A stretch of DNA of 64,000 nt from Bradyrhizobium sp. URHD0069 (lineage in GTDB: Bacteria > Pseudomonadota > Alphaproteobacteria > Rhizobiales > Xanthobacteraceae), in NCBI RefSeq assembly GCF_000701345.1, contig NZ_JNIJ01000030.1:26536-90535 (forward strand). Reading direction: 5' to 3'. The notes beneath the pieces are model-generated. The model ran no database searches. It had not been told where the DNA came from and worked only from the letters and a program-made list of their open reading frames with translations. The position numbers were made by a program, and so were the translations under genes. Of this stretch, positions 26,633-36,026 are shown piece by piece. Positions within the stretch are counted from its first letter, which is position 1, and each line of letters opens with the position of its first letter.

Positions 26633-27491
26633 ATGCGCGATTATCCGAAGCCGCCATATCCGAGCCAGAAGCAGTCGATGCCGGGATCGACAACGAAGAT
26701 GGATCCGCGTCCCGATCATGGGGAGAATAGCTACAAGGGATCGGGCAAGCTGAAGGACTTGAAGGCGGTTATTACCGGTGGCGACAGCGGGATCGGACGC
26801 GCGGTCGCGATTGGCTATGCCCGCGAGGGCGCGGATGTTCTGATCGCATATCTGAACGAGCATGACGACGCCAACGAGGTCAAGGCGCTGATCGAGAAGG
26901 AAGGACGCAAGGCCGTCCTCGTCGCGGGCGACATTGGGGGTGCAGACCATTGCCGCTCGGTCATTCAACGGGCCGTCGACGAATTGGGCGGCATCGACAT
27001 CCTCGTCAACAACGCCGCGCACCAGGCGACGTTTAACGATATCGGCGACATCAGCGACGAAGAATGGGAGACGACCTTTAAAATCAATATCCACGCGATG
27101 TTTTATCTAGCGAAGGCTGCCGTTCCGCACATGAGGCCTGGGAGCGCCATCGTGAACACAGCGTCGGTGAATTCAGACATGCCGAACCCGACCCTGCTCG
27201 CCTACGCAACGACGAAGGGCGCCATCCAGAACTTTACCGGCGGACTGGCACAGATGCTCGCTGACAAGGGCATCAGGGTGAATGCGGTGGCGCCTGGGCC
27301 AATTTGGACGCCGCTCATTCCCTCAACCATGCCCGACGAAGCAGTCAAGAACTTCGGAAAGCAGGTGCCAATGAAGCGTGCCGGTCAGCCTGCCCGAACT
27401 CGCGACCGTTTATGTGATGCTTGCCGATCCGCTATCCAGCTACACTTTCGGAACGACGATCGCCGTCACCGGCGGCAAGCCGTTCATTTGA
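26633..27491 (+). pseudogene. SDR oxidoreductase with a 3' frameshift
   Basis: A short-chain dehydrogenase of the general-stress (YhdG/YghA-like) type. It has the long N-terminus (PKPPYPSQKQ), the NAD(P)-binding TGGDSGIGRAVA, the NNAA motif and the catalytic Tyr-x-x-x-Lys in YATTKGA. Around 27393-27395 one extra C in a CCC run shifts the frame. Deleting it restores the standard ending (AELATVYVMLADP ... TGGKPFI) with a TGA at 27489-27491. As given, the protein ends in 35 unrelated residues at 27511. Either the gene is freshly broken or the base is a sequencing error. A promoter-like motif lies upstream. Confidence 0.85.
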
Positions 27492-27591
27492 GCGTCTGCG
27501 CTCGTGCATGAACTGATGGACGCTCGCCGAGCGGTTAGAGGCCAAATCCACCGGCGAGCGCCGCGCGCTCGCGCGCGACCGTTGTCGTCGC

Positions 27592-27813
27592 TCAAACGTG
27601 GTGAGGTTCACGCCTCCCAGCCGCAACGACGGGCGTCCGCGGAATATCGCCGAACTCGGATGAATGGTAATCCCGTCCCTCGGGTGTAATGATGTGGACG
27701 TTGTAGCACCCGGCTCTGGACATCTCGCGCGCCTTCTTGAGCGCCGCCTCTGAGGTTTTTCTGCGGTGCACAACTTCGCCGTGCTGGCACATCGCTTTGA
27801 CGATAAAGCTCAT
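27592..27813 (-). CDS. small conserved protein (73 aa)
   Basis: Begins MSFIVKAMCQHGEVVHRRKTSEAALKKARE and includes GCYNVHIITPEG. This arrangement occurs in orphan rhizobial proteins. Its ATG overlaps the TGA of the preceding small gene (ATGA at 27810-27813), so the two are translationally coupled. Function unknown. Confidence 0.65.
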   Translation of the reverse strand: MSFIVKAMCQHGEVVHRRKTSEAALKKAREMSRAGCYNVHIITPEGRDYHSSEFGDIPRTPVVAAGRREPHHV

Positions 27814-27971
27814 TTCCTCTTCTTTTTCTTGTTCCTCTTGATCACTTTGGCCTGAGCCCTAAAGGCCTCGGCCAGTGTCTTCATCTGGTTCGCAACGAAG
27901 GCATCGGCGGTTTGGGTTGCGACTCGCTCCGCGATGATTGCCTGCTTTTTGATGGCCTTTTGCATTCCCAT
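27810..27971 (-). CDS. small lysine-rich helical protein (53 aa)
   Basis: A 53-residue frame, MGMQKAIKKQAIIAERVATQ ... then MKTLAEAFRAQAKVIKRNKK ending in a lysine/arginine tail. The spacing suggests a single long amphipathic helix with a basic end, perhaps for nucleic-acid contact. It is coupled to the next gene through an ATGA overlap. Confidence 0.6.
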   Translation of the reverse strand: MGMQKAIKKQAIIAERVATQTADAFVANQMKTLAEAFRAQAKVIKRNKKKKRK

Positions 27972-27978
27972 GACGCTA

Positions 27979-28147
27979 TTAGGCCGCTTTCGGAGGACCG
28001 GCCAAAGGACCGTGAGCCCATTTCACGGCGTTGGTTTTCATGGGATCAACCTGATCGCACTTAAGACACCTGAGTTCGGTCCTAGCATTCTCGCCGATCA
28101 TCGCCATCAGGCGTTTTGTTGCACTTCGGGCAGCGGGCTATGTCCAT
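27979..28147 (-). pseudogene. zinc-ribbon miniprotein, frameshifted
   Basis: It begins MDIARCPKCNK, then after one extra base in a run of A (near 28114) continues in the next frame as RLMAMIGENARTELRCLKCDQVDPMK and ends LAGPPKAA. Restoring the frame gives a zinc ribbon with CPKC and CLKC. Confidence 0.6.
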
Positions 28148-28369
28148 CTGATACTCCCCGTCTTCGGGTGGGGTAACGCAGAGGTAACAATTCGGTTTCA
28201 CAAAAAAGCAATGGCGCTAAGGGTGCATCAGCTAGCGGACTCAGGAACGATGTGGCTTTCCTGGCTTTAATTGCTGTCCCTCCCGAAGGACATCCGCCCT
28301 GACCCCTTGCGCTCTCCCACGACGCGGCGGGTCAATTTCGTGGTAGCTAGCATTTTGTTGAGTTGAGTG
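28148..28369. other. intergenic, no gene seen
   Basis: No supported features. Confidence 0.3.
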
Positions 28370-28517
28370 ATGCGGCGTCCTCAAGGCATGCCGGGGTTCA
28401 TCAAACACCAACTGGCGACCCTGAGTCCAAGGCCCTAAAGGGGACTGGCTCCATGAAATCAAGTTCGACGGATACCGGATCCAAATCGGAGGCCCATCGA
28501 AGGCCGCTCGAAGATGA
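28370..28517 (+). pseudogene. ATP-dependent DNA ligase (LigD-type) fragment
   Basis: In one frame RRPQGMPGFIKHQLATL, then after a frameshift KGDWLHEIKFDGYRIQI and a TGA. This is the start of the LigD ligase domain, including motif I with the adenylated lysine (K-F-D-G-Y-R). The rest of the gene is absent. Confidence 0.7.
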
Positions 28518-28556
28518 GCAACCGGCAATTGGAAAATGCGCTGGGCTAAGCTGATA

Positions 28557-29009
28557 TCAGCGATTCCCGGCACCAATGTCGATCAAGGCGATTCCGAGAT
28601 CCGCCCTCTTCTTTCGTCTTAGCTGAGCGGGGGTGTCGGTCAGAACAACCTCTAGAGTCGGCCGGACCTTGCCTTCGAGAAGATGCCCGCCGCGTGTCGT
28701 GCCGTCGGGCAGCCCGAGAACAACATGAACGTGAAGGCTTGCCTTGCCGTCGTCGCCGACGGCGATGTCCCCGATTGCGCTCAAGACTTCGCACTGTTCG
28801 GCGACTTCGATTTTCTTGTAAGTCTTATTCTCGAAATCGAACCAGCCGACTGTGGCTTTCTCGAAGGCGCCTATTGCTGTCAGGGAGGCAGCGGTAATTC
28901 CAGCGTCGTTAGCGAATTTCGTCAGTGCTACGAACGCTTCTTCGCCGGTTTCCAGGATGACGACGCGGGATTCTGCTCCCGCGTCGACCGCTATTTTGGT
29001 GCTTTTCAT
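28557..29009 (-). CDS. PPC (DUF296) domain protein
   Basis: A 150-residue plant-and-prokaryote-conserved (PPC/DUF296) domain protein. Visible features are the first strand VVILETGEEAFVALTKFA, the GITAASLTAIGAFEKATVGWFD block, the LHVHVVLGLPDGTTRGGHLLEGKV metal-site region with two conserved histidines, and TLEVVLTD. Bacterial members are small trimeric proteins that may bind DNA or a metal. It starts 5 bases after the PfpI gene stop and is surely in the same operon. Confidence 0.85.
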   Translation of the reverse strand: MKSTKIAVDAGAESRVVILETGEEAFVALTKFANDAGITAASLTAIGAFEKATVGWFDFENKTYKKIEVAEQCEVLSAIGDIAVGDDGKASLHVHVVLGLPDGTTRGGHLLEGKVRPTLEVVLTDTPAQLRRKKRADLGIALIDIGAGNR

Positions 29010-29014
29010 GGCCG

Positions 29015-29575
29015 TTACGCCGCGCTGCGCTGCGTGTGGCGGCCTTCCTTGACCTCTTCGATTATCTTGGCACTGAATGCTTCCAAGTCGTCCGGGTTGC
29101 GCGACGTGATAACGCCCTGATCGACAACGACTTCGGAGTTCTCCCACTTCGCGCCGGCATTCACTACGTCGGTCCTGATGGACTTGAAGGACGTCATCCT
29201 TCGGCCCTTCGCTATGCCAGTCTCGATCAATAGCCATGGCGCGTGGCAGACGGCAGCAACCACCTTCTTGGCATCGAAGATATCCTTGATGAATTTGAGC
29301 GCCTTCGACTCGACCCGCAGCAGGTCTGGATTGATCTGGCCGCCTGGCAATACGATTGCGTCGTAGTCATTCGCGGAAACTTCATTGAGGGTCTTATCGA
29401 CTTTCACCGGCCGGCCCCAGTCCTTTTTGTCCCAGCCCTTAATATCGCCGGCGGTCAGAGAAACGATGTCCACCGTCGCGCCAGCCTTCTTCAGCCGGTC
29501 CCGCGGCACCTCAAGTTCCGCCTGCTCGAAGCCGTTTGTTGCTAGAATTGCTATCTTTTTGCCGTTCAATTCCAT
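29015..29575 (-). CDS. PfpI/DJ-1 family protein (type 1 glutamine amidotransferase-like)
   Basis: A 186-residue DJ-1/PfpI-superfamily protein. The nucleophilic cysteine lies in the elbow AVCHAPW with the following histidine, and the conserved acidic residue is in GFEQAELEVP. The YDAIVLPGGQINPDLLR block is typical of the YhbO/PfpI group. Members act as stress proteins, deglycases or chaperones. The start at 29575 follows GGAGAG. It is first in a two-gene operon with the PPC protein, and divergent from the flavodoxin-like gene at 29845. Confidence 0.9.
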   Translation of the reverse strand: MELNGKKIAILATNGFEQAELEVPRDRLKKAGATVDIVSLTAGDIKGWDKKDWGRPVKVDKTLNEVSANDYDAIVLPGGQINPDLLRVESKALKFIKDIFDAKKVVAAVCHAPWLLIETGIAKGRRMTSFKSIRTDVVNAGAKWENSEVVVDQGVITSRNPDDLEAFSAKIIEEVKEGRHTQRSAA

Positions 29576-29759
29576 GGGATCTCTCCTTCGCGTATCATTT
29601 TCCAACAATCGGCAGGAATGAACATCGTTCCGAGCATTTCGAGAACTTGATGGCCCATTATCACTAGGGACGCCGCGCCAGCACGGTCGGTCCGATTACC
29701 GCCGCGCTTGATCGAATTCGGGATTGGGCGTGTCCCAAAGTGTTGCATCGCGGGCTTTT

Positions 29760-29784
29760 GGAACGCAGATGTGACCTCGGCGTT
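29760..29784 (+). promoter_or_regulatory. sigma-EcfG promoter, perfect
   Basis: GGAAC (29760-29764), 16 bases, CGTT (29781-29784), 60 bases before the flavodoxin-like start at 29845. Confidence 0.8.
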
Positions 29785-29844
29785 AGGTTGAAATGTCTCC
29801 GTTTGGAGGTCGCGTCTTTGCCCCAAATCGATGTTCGTAAGGGA

Positions 29845-30894
29845 ATGTCTCCTGTCAAATTATCCCGAGAAGAATTTGAAAAACGTTATCGTAGCCGCTT
29901 CATCGACCCGGTTTTCAGCCCCTTGGATCGCGAACTTAGTGCGATCGTGGATGCGGCTTGGGATGCATACACTAATTCCCGAAAATCGCCGTTGACGCGT
30001 AAGGCCGGGCCGGGCTTTGCCGACCCGGACTATGAAATCTCCGTGGATTGGCTGGCGGCCCGCGAGGCAATTCTTGCCGCACAATGCCGACATGACGACG
30101 CCGGCGAGAAACCACGTATCCTGCTGATAAACGGGTCCTCGCGCAGCGAGCACACTTGCCCCGGCGAAATGTCGAAGACCTGGCGGCTGATCAAGTCGGT
30201 TGAGCCGATTTTCGAGGAAACGGGCTTCGCGGTCGACATTCTCGACCTCAGCCGATTGGCATCCGAATTCGGAAAGCAAATACACCCTTGCAAATCCTGT
30301 GTTTCAACTTCGATGGCGCTGTGCCACTGGCCATGCAGTTGCTACCCGAATTACTCGCTTGGCCAGGTCGACGATTGGATGAACGAAATCTATCCGTTGT
30401 GGGTCGCAGCCTACGGCATCATGATCGTAACGCCCGTCAACTGGTATCATGCGCCGACGGCGTTGAAGGCAATGATCGACCGGCTGGTTTGCGCCGATGG
30501 CGGCAATCCCGATCCTACGTCAACCCATGGTAAAAAGCCCGACGAAGCGAAAGGCCTGGAACTGAAGGGATGGCCCTACCCGCGGCATCTGGCCGGCCGG
30601 CATTTCGGTCTTGTCACCCACGGTGATTCCGTGGGTGCCGAAACTTTGAGGCGCTCTCTGGTCGACTGGCTAACCGACATGTCGCTGATTTCGGCAGGGC
30701 GCTCGGCAGAGACGGATGGTTATATTGGTTACATGCAGCCCTACGCGACCGCCCATGAGGCACTAGATGAGGACAGGGCTTTTCAGGAAGAGGTGCTGAA
30801 CGTGGCACGCGCACTTGGCCGCGCTGTAAGTCTTCATCAGGCGGGAAAATACGAGGAGCCGGGCAAAGGCTTGATTGATCCGCAACCCAAATAG
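29845..30894 (+). CDS. flavodoxin-fold NADPH-dependent FMN reductase-like protein
   Basis: A 349-residue flavodoxin-fold protein with an extra N-terminal region of about 90 residues. The flavin-phosphate loop is ILLINGSSRSEHTCPGEMSK. The cysteine-rich segment HPCKSCVSTSMALCHWPCSC at about residues 150-170 is typical of iron-sulfur-flavoprotein-like reductases, followed by VTPVNWYHAPTALKAMIDR and FGLVTHGDSVG for FMN binding. It probably reduces quinones or other acceptors with NADPH. The perfect sigma-EcfG promoter upstream marks it as a stress gene. An upstream in-frame start would lie inside that promoter, so 29845 is preferred. Confidence 0.8.
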   Translation: MSPVKLSREEFEKRYRSRFIDPVFSPLDRELSAIVDAAWDAYTNSRKSPLTRKAGPGFADPDYEISVDWLAAREAILAAQCRHDDAGEKPRILLINGSSRSEHTCPGEMSKTWRLIKSVEPIFEETGFAVDILDLSRLASEFGKQIHPCKSCVSTSMALCHWPCSCYPNYSLGQVDDWMNEIYPLWVAAYGIMIVTPVNWYHAPTALKAMIDRLVCADGGNPDPTSTHGKKPDEAKGLELKGWPYPRHLAGRHFGLVTHGDSVGAETLRRSLVDWLTDMSLISAGRSAETDGYIGYMQPYATAHEALDEDRAFQEEVLNVARALGRAVSLHQAGKYEEPGKGLIDPQPK

Positions 30895-31127
30895 CAAAAC
30901 GCCGTCAAGAAGGTCGGCAATTCCACTGCCGCCGTTCGGAAGGAATTGGGGCTGTAGGCTCGTTTCATTGCTCTGTCACGCTGCCGCCTGATCTTCTGCA
31001 CCACGCGCGACCTCTTGAGTGCATCATCCGGCAATGGCTGCTGCCGTTGCTTAATAGCTCGGCAATCGGGTGTGTCCGGCAATCATACATACCGTTTAGC
31101 TCGCTAGACACAACAGTGCGCAGCAAA

Positions 31128-31153
31128 GGGGCCCCGTAACAGTACGGGGCCCC
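31128..31153 (-). terminator. strong hairpin terminator for the PRC-barrel gene
   Basis: Perfect 10-bp stem GGGGCCCCGT / ACGGGGCCCC with a 6-base loop; TTTG follows on the minus strand. It is 19 bases past the stop of the gene at 31172. Confidence 0.7.
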
Positions 31154-31171
31154 GTTCTAAACGAATCGGCC

Positions 31172-31705
31172 TTAGTTATAGTCGGAGTATTTGAACTGTG
31201 GCATAGCTTTGAGCTGTTCTTTCGTGCCGCTCATAACGGCGTGATCAGGCACCCAATCGTTGACGTTCGACGTGTCGCGTGTCGCGGCCGTATTTGTGGC
31301 CGCTCCTGTAGTTGGGGTATCGCGTCGTTCGGTGGTTGCAGGCGTCGTCGAGGTTGTGCGCACGGGTTCTTCCTTGAACTTTAGCTTGTCCATGCTGACA
31401 GCGATGTCATGCTCACCCATGCCAAGGAAACCGCCCACACCGATTACGACCGCGCTGACCTTTCCGTCTTTGTCGAGGATCAGTTCGTTGACGTCGCCCA
31501 GCTTTTCATTGGCCTCATTATAGACGTCCAGCCCCATGAGCTTCGAGGCACGCCACTTGCCCTTCAGCATCATCTTCTGGTCCGAGGAAGTGCTGGTGTT
31601 GGCGGTTGGACCGGTGGCGGGAGCAGGTCGATCAGTTTGAGCGTAAGCAGAGCTGCTCACAATAGCCGCGCTGAGAAGTGCAGCAGCGAGGAAAGGTGTT
31701 TTCAT
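31172..31705 (-). CDS. exported PRC-barrel protein
   Basis: A 177-residue protein with a signal peptide (MKTPFLAAALLSAAIVSSSA, cleavage after AYAQ) and a Thr/Ser-rich linker. The PRC-barrel (about residues 45-110; LMGLDVYNEANEKLGDVNELILDKDG, GVGGFLGMGEHDIAV) is followed by a second Thr-rich linker and a C-terminal block WVPDHAVMSGTKEQLKAM. It is periplasmic. GGAG stands seven bases before the ATG at 31705. This is a common stress-associated type in rhizobia. Confidence 0.88.
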   Translation of the reverse strand: MKTPFLAAALLSAAIVSSSAYAQTDRPAPATGPTANTSTSSDQKMMLKGKWRASKLMGLDVYNEANEKLGDVNELILDKDGKVSAVVIGVGGFLGMGEHDIAVSMDKLKFKEEPVRTTSTTPATTERRDTPTTGAATNTAATRDTSNVNDWVPDHAVMSGTKEQLKAMPQFKYSDYN

Positions 31706-31717
31706 TGGTAACTCCAT

Positions 31718-32614
31718 TAAGCGGTAATCCGCCCCAGGTAGAACATGGTCGAAAAGCTAATGTTCCCTGAGATCATTCCGCATGTCGCTGCGCGAAACGA
31801 TTGAACGGCTCACACCGATTGGAATGTCGTCATGTTGAGACGAGGCAAAAAGGCAAATCGCGCCACCTTTAGTTGCCGAAGAATAATTACGACGAGACAA
31901 GGATGGGTATAGCCACTCCCAGATGTAGGCTAGATCTGACTGTGGCCCGACTCAGTGTACGCTGGTTTACTCTCCGCCACGCTCGTGTACGCGGAGAAGG
32001 TTGGATCCCAGCTCCTCTCCCTCCGCCAGATCAGCCGACGCAGTGTTTTCTCCGACGGATCACCTTGGCAGTTAAGCCTAGTATCCGTAGTCATTTCCAA
32101 CTTGAGCTCCGGACTGGGAACCACCAGAATCGTCGTATTTTCTCCGAAAGGCAGGTTTTTCTCCGAACCTCTGGACTCCGCCCGTTTAGTACGGTTTTCG
32201 AAATGCGATTGTTTCGAGTTGCTTATGAGTTTTCAGGGGAATGGGGTTGGGAAATATTTCTCGGATAGCCGAGAGGCTCCAATTTCCAAATTAGTGATCA
32301 CGGCTGCTCTTATTCCCTGATTCCAATTCGCCATCTCAAAGTTCCAATCCTCCCGCCCCAGCCAACCAGTCCGGCGCTTAGAGAAACCACCCCTAATAGT
32401 CGGAGAAATGCCCGCCATAGCGGGCTCTTGCGAATTGGTTATCGGTCTCCAGGCTCCGTATTTGTCCACTTGCACGGCGAAAACGCCGAAAGTCTCTGGG
32501 CAGATGCCGGAATATTTCCGTTTTCGGGAGAAGGTGTCTGGAGACCCCGGTTCGATGTACACTGTCCGACATTATGCGAACCGCTGAGACGCTGAAACAA
32601 AAGAGAAGTGAGCG
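31718..32614. other. gene-free, palindrome-rich 0.9 kb segment
   Basis: No gene is supported. CAGTGTAC at 31953-31960 and its inverse GTACACTG at 32557-32564 bound a stretch dense in dyads. These include TCTCCGC/GCGGAGA (31971-31997) and TCTCGG-ATAG-CCGAGA (32259-32274) nested inside CAGGGGAAT/ATTCCCTG (32235-32319). GCCCGC-CATA-GCGGGC lies at 32410-32425. GGTCTCCAG/CTGGAGACC (32444-32546) encloses CGGCG-AAAA-CGCCG and CGGAA-TAT-TTCCG. It could be a structured RNA or a decayed miniature transposable element. Confidence 0.5.
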
Positions 32615-35449
32615 TTAGGCTTCGAACCTGTACTTTCGGCTTCTAAGGTCGAACGCTTCCTTTCCGCCCTCCATAACCTGGGTGATGACGGCGCAAACAG
32701 CCGGTGTTTCGATGGCGCCATCTTCGGAGATTTCAACGCGAGGGTTTTCCGGCTGGTTGCCCACCACCGGGTCACCCGCCTTTAGTGCAATTATTTTGTC
32801 TGCATCGCCGTTCACCACCATGTTCGGGTTGTGAGTCGTAAAAATGAGTTGGCGATGGCTCTTGGATATGCGAATTAGTTCAACAATCCGCATGATCACC
32901 CGGTTGTCGAGGTCATCCTCCGGTTGATCGATTATCAGGGTGCCGGCGGATTGCTTTAACAGTAACTCCAATAGAGCTGATGCCTGTTGCCCAGGTGACG
33001 CTTTGGCGAAGGCCATGTCTTTGCCGCCGTCCACGTAGGTCATCGCAATATAATCGTGCGGAACCGCGGATAGCACCGCTCCGACGGTGGAATCGCCGAC
33101 GTTCGCGTAAATGCGGGAAAGCTGGCGATTGGTGATATTGCCTTCTAAGCTCAGAAATTCCTTGAGCATGGTCGCGAGTTCTTCGTCAGGCTCCGTAGGG
33201 ACACCTGATTCAATCTTCGCGCGGTAGATTGCAATGAGGGAGTCGCAAATCGAATCCCAAGCCCCGTCCGGATCATCATGCAGTATTCGCTTGATCCAAG
33301 CCGTGCAGCGTTCTGACGCATCGTGCACTGCGGCCCGGTCCATAAGGGCGTTCAAGCCGTCGCAGTATTCCACGGGGGCAGGGTCCTTCTTTAGCCGTGC
33401 CTTTAACAACTCGCTAGACTTGCCCGCGACTTGGTCCGCCGCTTCCGTCAGCACCTCGCGGCGGTTCATAACCAACGCTTTGAGCCTATCTCGCGCATCT
33501 TGGAAGGCCTGCTCTGCGCCTTCGGAGTCGGCAAGTTTCGCTGAAAGGGCTGAAAGCTGCTGTTCGGCAGCCTTGAGTTCGGCATTTAGCCTTGCATTTT
33601 CATCCAAGAGCAATTTGTGCTTTTTCTGAAACTCAACAGCCTCTGCAAGCTTCCCACGGAAATCTTCCTCACGCGCTTTATAAATATCGTGAGCCTCGGA
33701 TACGGCGGCCGCCAAATTTCCTACAACGGCTATACCTTGTGTAAGGTGGGCCATGATCTCCGCTCGCGCGGAATCAATTTTGCCAACTAAAGTTGCCAGC
33801 TCCGGGAAAGTCGTCGAATCAGAATACTGCTCCATAGGGAGGTACAAGACGTGCTTTCTAGCAACAGCCAGGCGCTCATGCTCGTTAGCTAAAAAATCGT
33901 TCGCCGATGTTAGCAGGTTGCGACCGCGCGCGTGTCTCGGCGCGTCGGAAATGATGGCAAGATGTGCGTCGGACACACCTTCCGCTTTGAGACGATCGCC
34001 AATGGCCGCGATCCTAGCTCTCAGGTCCGCAGCGTTGGTTAAAGCCCATGATCGTTCATAAACGGTGTGCCAATGCGCGACGGCTTGCTGAAGTGTGGTC
34101 GTGACCGACCGTTTGGCGTTCTCGATAGCCTGGTCGATTTCTCGCCGCCTATCTAACGCCTCGGCGGCTGCGATTCCGGTGATCTGTTCAACTGCAGATT
34201 CGGGGCTGCTTGTCGTTGTGGAAAGCTGCTTCTGGAAGAACGCCCGGCCACGAAACCGCCTTCGCGCATCCGCCAGAGAAAGGGACAGCGGATCTCCGAA
34301 TGCCGGCGTTATTGCTATCTGGTCGCGCGCCAAGTCGCGCCGCCAAGTCTCGGTTACGCCCTCTCTCTCAATAACCACCTGGACAAAGCCATCTACCAGG
34401 GTCTCCTCGATCAACTGCTCTTCACGTTCCCGGCCGGTTTCGTGGTCGAGGTCGCGCGCGGTGCGAGCCAGTCCAAACCGTAGATATTCCAGGACTGCGC
34501 TCTTACCGGAGCCACGGCCGCCAATGATCGCATTGAAGCCAGGGTTGAAAGTTATCGAAATGGGCTCATCGCCCGTGAGGCTGGACTTTATGGTCAGTTC
34601 GACAACCCGCTCCAAGGGCTCTTCAGGTTCCTCGTAAGCAATACGCGCCTCGTCGGCGAGCAAGGCCTGTCGCAACGCTTCAATAGTGGTCTCCCCAAGC
34701 TTGATCCAGCAGTCATGGATTCCTAGGCGATCAAACGTGTCGGTACGACCATCGCCGGTAACGAGGATCGCCCGTCTACGTGTCCCCCAGTCTCTGATCT
34801 TTCCGTAGGCTTTTGCGAGCGTGCCCGGGCTAAGCTGATCAAACGGCGTTTCGACATACACGCCATCGCCGTGCAAATCAGCGAAGCGCGTGTGGTGTCC
34901 AGGTTTGTTCAAACTCTTATGGGCGGTCTCATCGCCGAAATGCGGGAATAGTATGCAAGCTTCGTTAAGGTGGAAATCCTCCCGGACTGATTCGTGGAGG
35001 TCGGCAACGGTCCAGTTAGACGGAAGAATATCACAGGTCTTGGTATCATTGTCGGCTGCGTGCATGACGCCTGCAAGCTTATGCAAAAGCTTCCGAAGCG
35101 TTTCGCCGTCATCACCCGGGTCAAACAGGGCGATGCACTGCGCATCATCGGAACATGTGATTTCAATGCCAGGATAGACAATGACGGGTGGTTGGGACGC
35201 CGCGCCCGCTCGCTGAACGTAGGGGGCAAGGGCAACGTCATGGTGGTCCGTGATCCCAACGGCCGAGACGCCCTTTGCGACACACGCTGCGATAAAGCTT
35301 TCGGCCCATGCATTGCGGGCGGCCTCATGCGCGGGTGTGCCGCCTGGAAGGCTTGTCGTTCCCACCCAATGTCGGTCTCGCGGCGTGTGGCACTGGAGGT
35401 CGGCTTTGTGCCAGACAGTGCCTGGGTGCCGACCCTTGGGAAAGGGCAT
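32615..35449 (-). CDS. PHP-SMC ATPase, Ppl/TrlF-like anti-phage protein
   Basis: A 944-residue fusion of a PHP phosphoesterase domain with an SMC/RecN-like ATPase. PHP metal motifs are DLQCH (17-21), TDHH (67-70), the glutamate of GIEIT (about 96), FPHFGDE (168-174) and GDG (232-234). The ATPase has Walker A GGRGSGKS (310-317), coiled-coil arms (about 420-690), the ABC signature SPGQQ (818-822), Walker B TLIIDQPEDDLD (837-848) and the H-loop histidine in TTHNPN. This architecture is that of the single-gene defence system named Ppl and of proteins labelled TrlF-type. The proposed action is ATP-gated nuclease activity on phage or host nucleic acid. All key residues are intact. Confidence 0.88.
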   Translation of the reverse strand: MPFPKGRHPGTVWHKADLQCHTPRDRHWVGTTSLPGGTPAHEAARNAWAESFIAACVAKGVSAVGITDHHDVALAPYVQRAGAASQPPVIVYPGIEITCSDDAQCIALFDPGDDGETLRKLLHKLAGVMHAADNDTKTCDILPSNWTVADLHESVREDFHLNEACILFPHFGDETAHKSLNKPGHHTRFADLHGDGVYVETPFDQLSPGTLAKAYGKIRDWGTRRRAILVTGDGRTDTFDRLGIHDCWIKLGETTIEALRQALLADEARIAYEEPEEPLERVVELTIKSSLTGDEPISITFNPGFNAIIGGRGSGKSAVLEYLRFGLARTARDLDHETGREREEQLIEETLVDGFVQVVIEREGVTETWRRDLARDQIAITPAFGDPLSLSLADARRRFRGRAFFQKQLSTTTSSPESAVEQITGIAAAEALDRRREIDQAIENAKRSVTTTLQQAVAHWHTVYERSWALTNAADLRARIAAIGDRLKAEGVSDAHLAIISDAPRHARGRNLLTSANDFLANEHERLAVARKHVLYLPMEQYSDSTTFPELATLVGKIDSARAEIMAHLTQGIAVVGNLAAAVSEAHDIYKAREEDFRGKLAEAVEFQKKHKLLLDENARLNAELKAAEQQLSALSAKLADSEGAEQAFQDARDRLKALVMNRREVLTEAADQVAGKSSELLKARLKKDPAPVEYCDGLNALMDRAAVHDASERCTAWIKRILHDDPDGAWDSICDSLIAIYRAKIESGVPTEPDEELATMLKEFLSLEGNITNRQLSRIYANVGDSTVGAVLSAVPHDYIAMTYVDGGKDMAFAKASPGQQASALLELLLKQSAGTLIIDQPEDDLDNRVIMRIVELIRISKSHRQLIFTTHNPNMVVNGDADKIIALKAGDPVVGNQPENPRVEISEDGAIETPAVCAVITQVMEGGKEAFDLRSRKYRFEA

Positions 35450-36026
35450 GGTAATTTCCGGGTGTAAGGATCAGCTGATGCAATCATTGATGAATATTGA
35501 GGAAATGTTTATTCGGCAAGGGGTATGCGAATTTATTCAAGGCGCTTTGCACGGAAAGAGTGATGTGTTCTTACTGCCTCACCCCTGTCCACGCGGATAC
35601 ACCGCACGGGGAAGTCCGAAGTCGGGAAACGGCGCTCATCATGGTTACACCCGGCGTAGGCTAAGGCACGAAAACTTATCCCAAGTTTCGGCAGGCCAAG
35701 GTCAGCTCCTACCTCTTTGTCTGAAGAGGTTGGCGTCGGAGGCGCGCAGCGTGGCATTCCAATAACATCCGATCGACGAATGGCCGCTTCCGGCGCAAGG
35801 CGGTTGTTCGTGGAAATACTGAGGTCTGCTAAGTGCACCATAAGCGGACTCTCGGAGAAGTCCGCTAGGCTGCTGCGCTCTTTCTGCTGCGCGCGGTGGT
35901 CAGACCTCTTGTCATCTTGCCTGATCAACGTTTGCCGTTTCGAACGAAAACTCCCGGTCATTCGCGACTTTCATTGCGCGACGCCGGATTTCGCGCCTTA
36001 CTACGCCCATTTTAGATAGGTGATTC
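35450..36026. other. divergent intergenic region of the defence pair
   Basis: 577 bases between divergent genes without a credible gene. A hairpin AGCGGACT-N8-AGTCCGCT lies at 35843-35866. Promoters for both genes must be here, but no clear -35/-10 was recognised. Confidence 0.5.

Noticed and set aside
31718..32614. Retron non-coding RNA
   Set aside because: Stems are present, but there is no reverse transcriptase gene anywhere in the window.
35533..35961. 142-codon minus-strand open frame in the divergent gap of the defence pair
   Set aside because: No motif, composition like other non-coding Bradyrhizobium intergenic sequence, and it conflicts with frames on the other strand.
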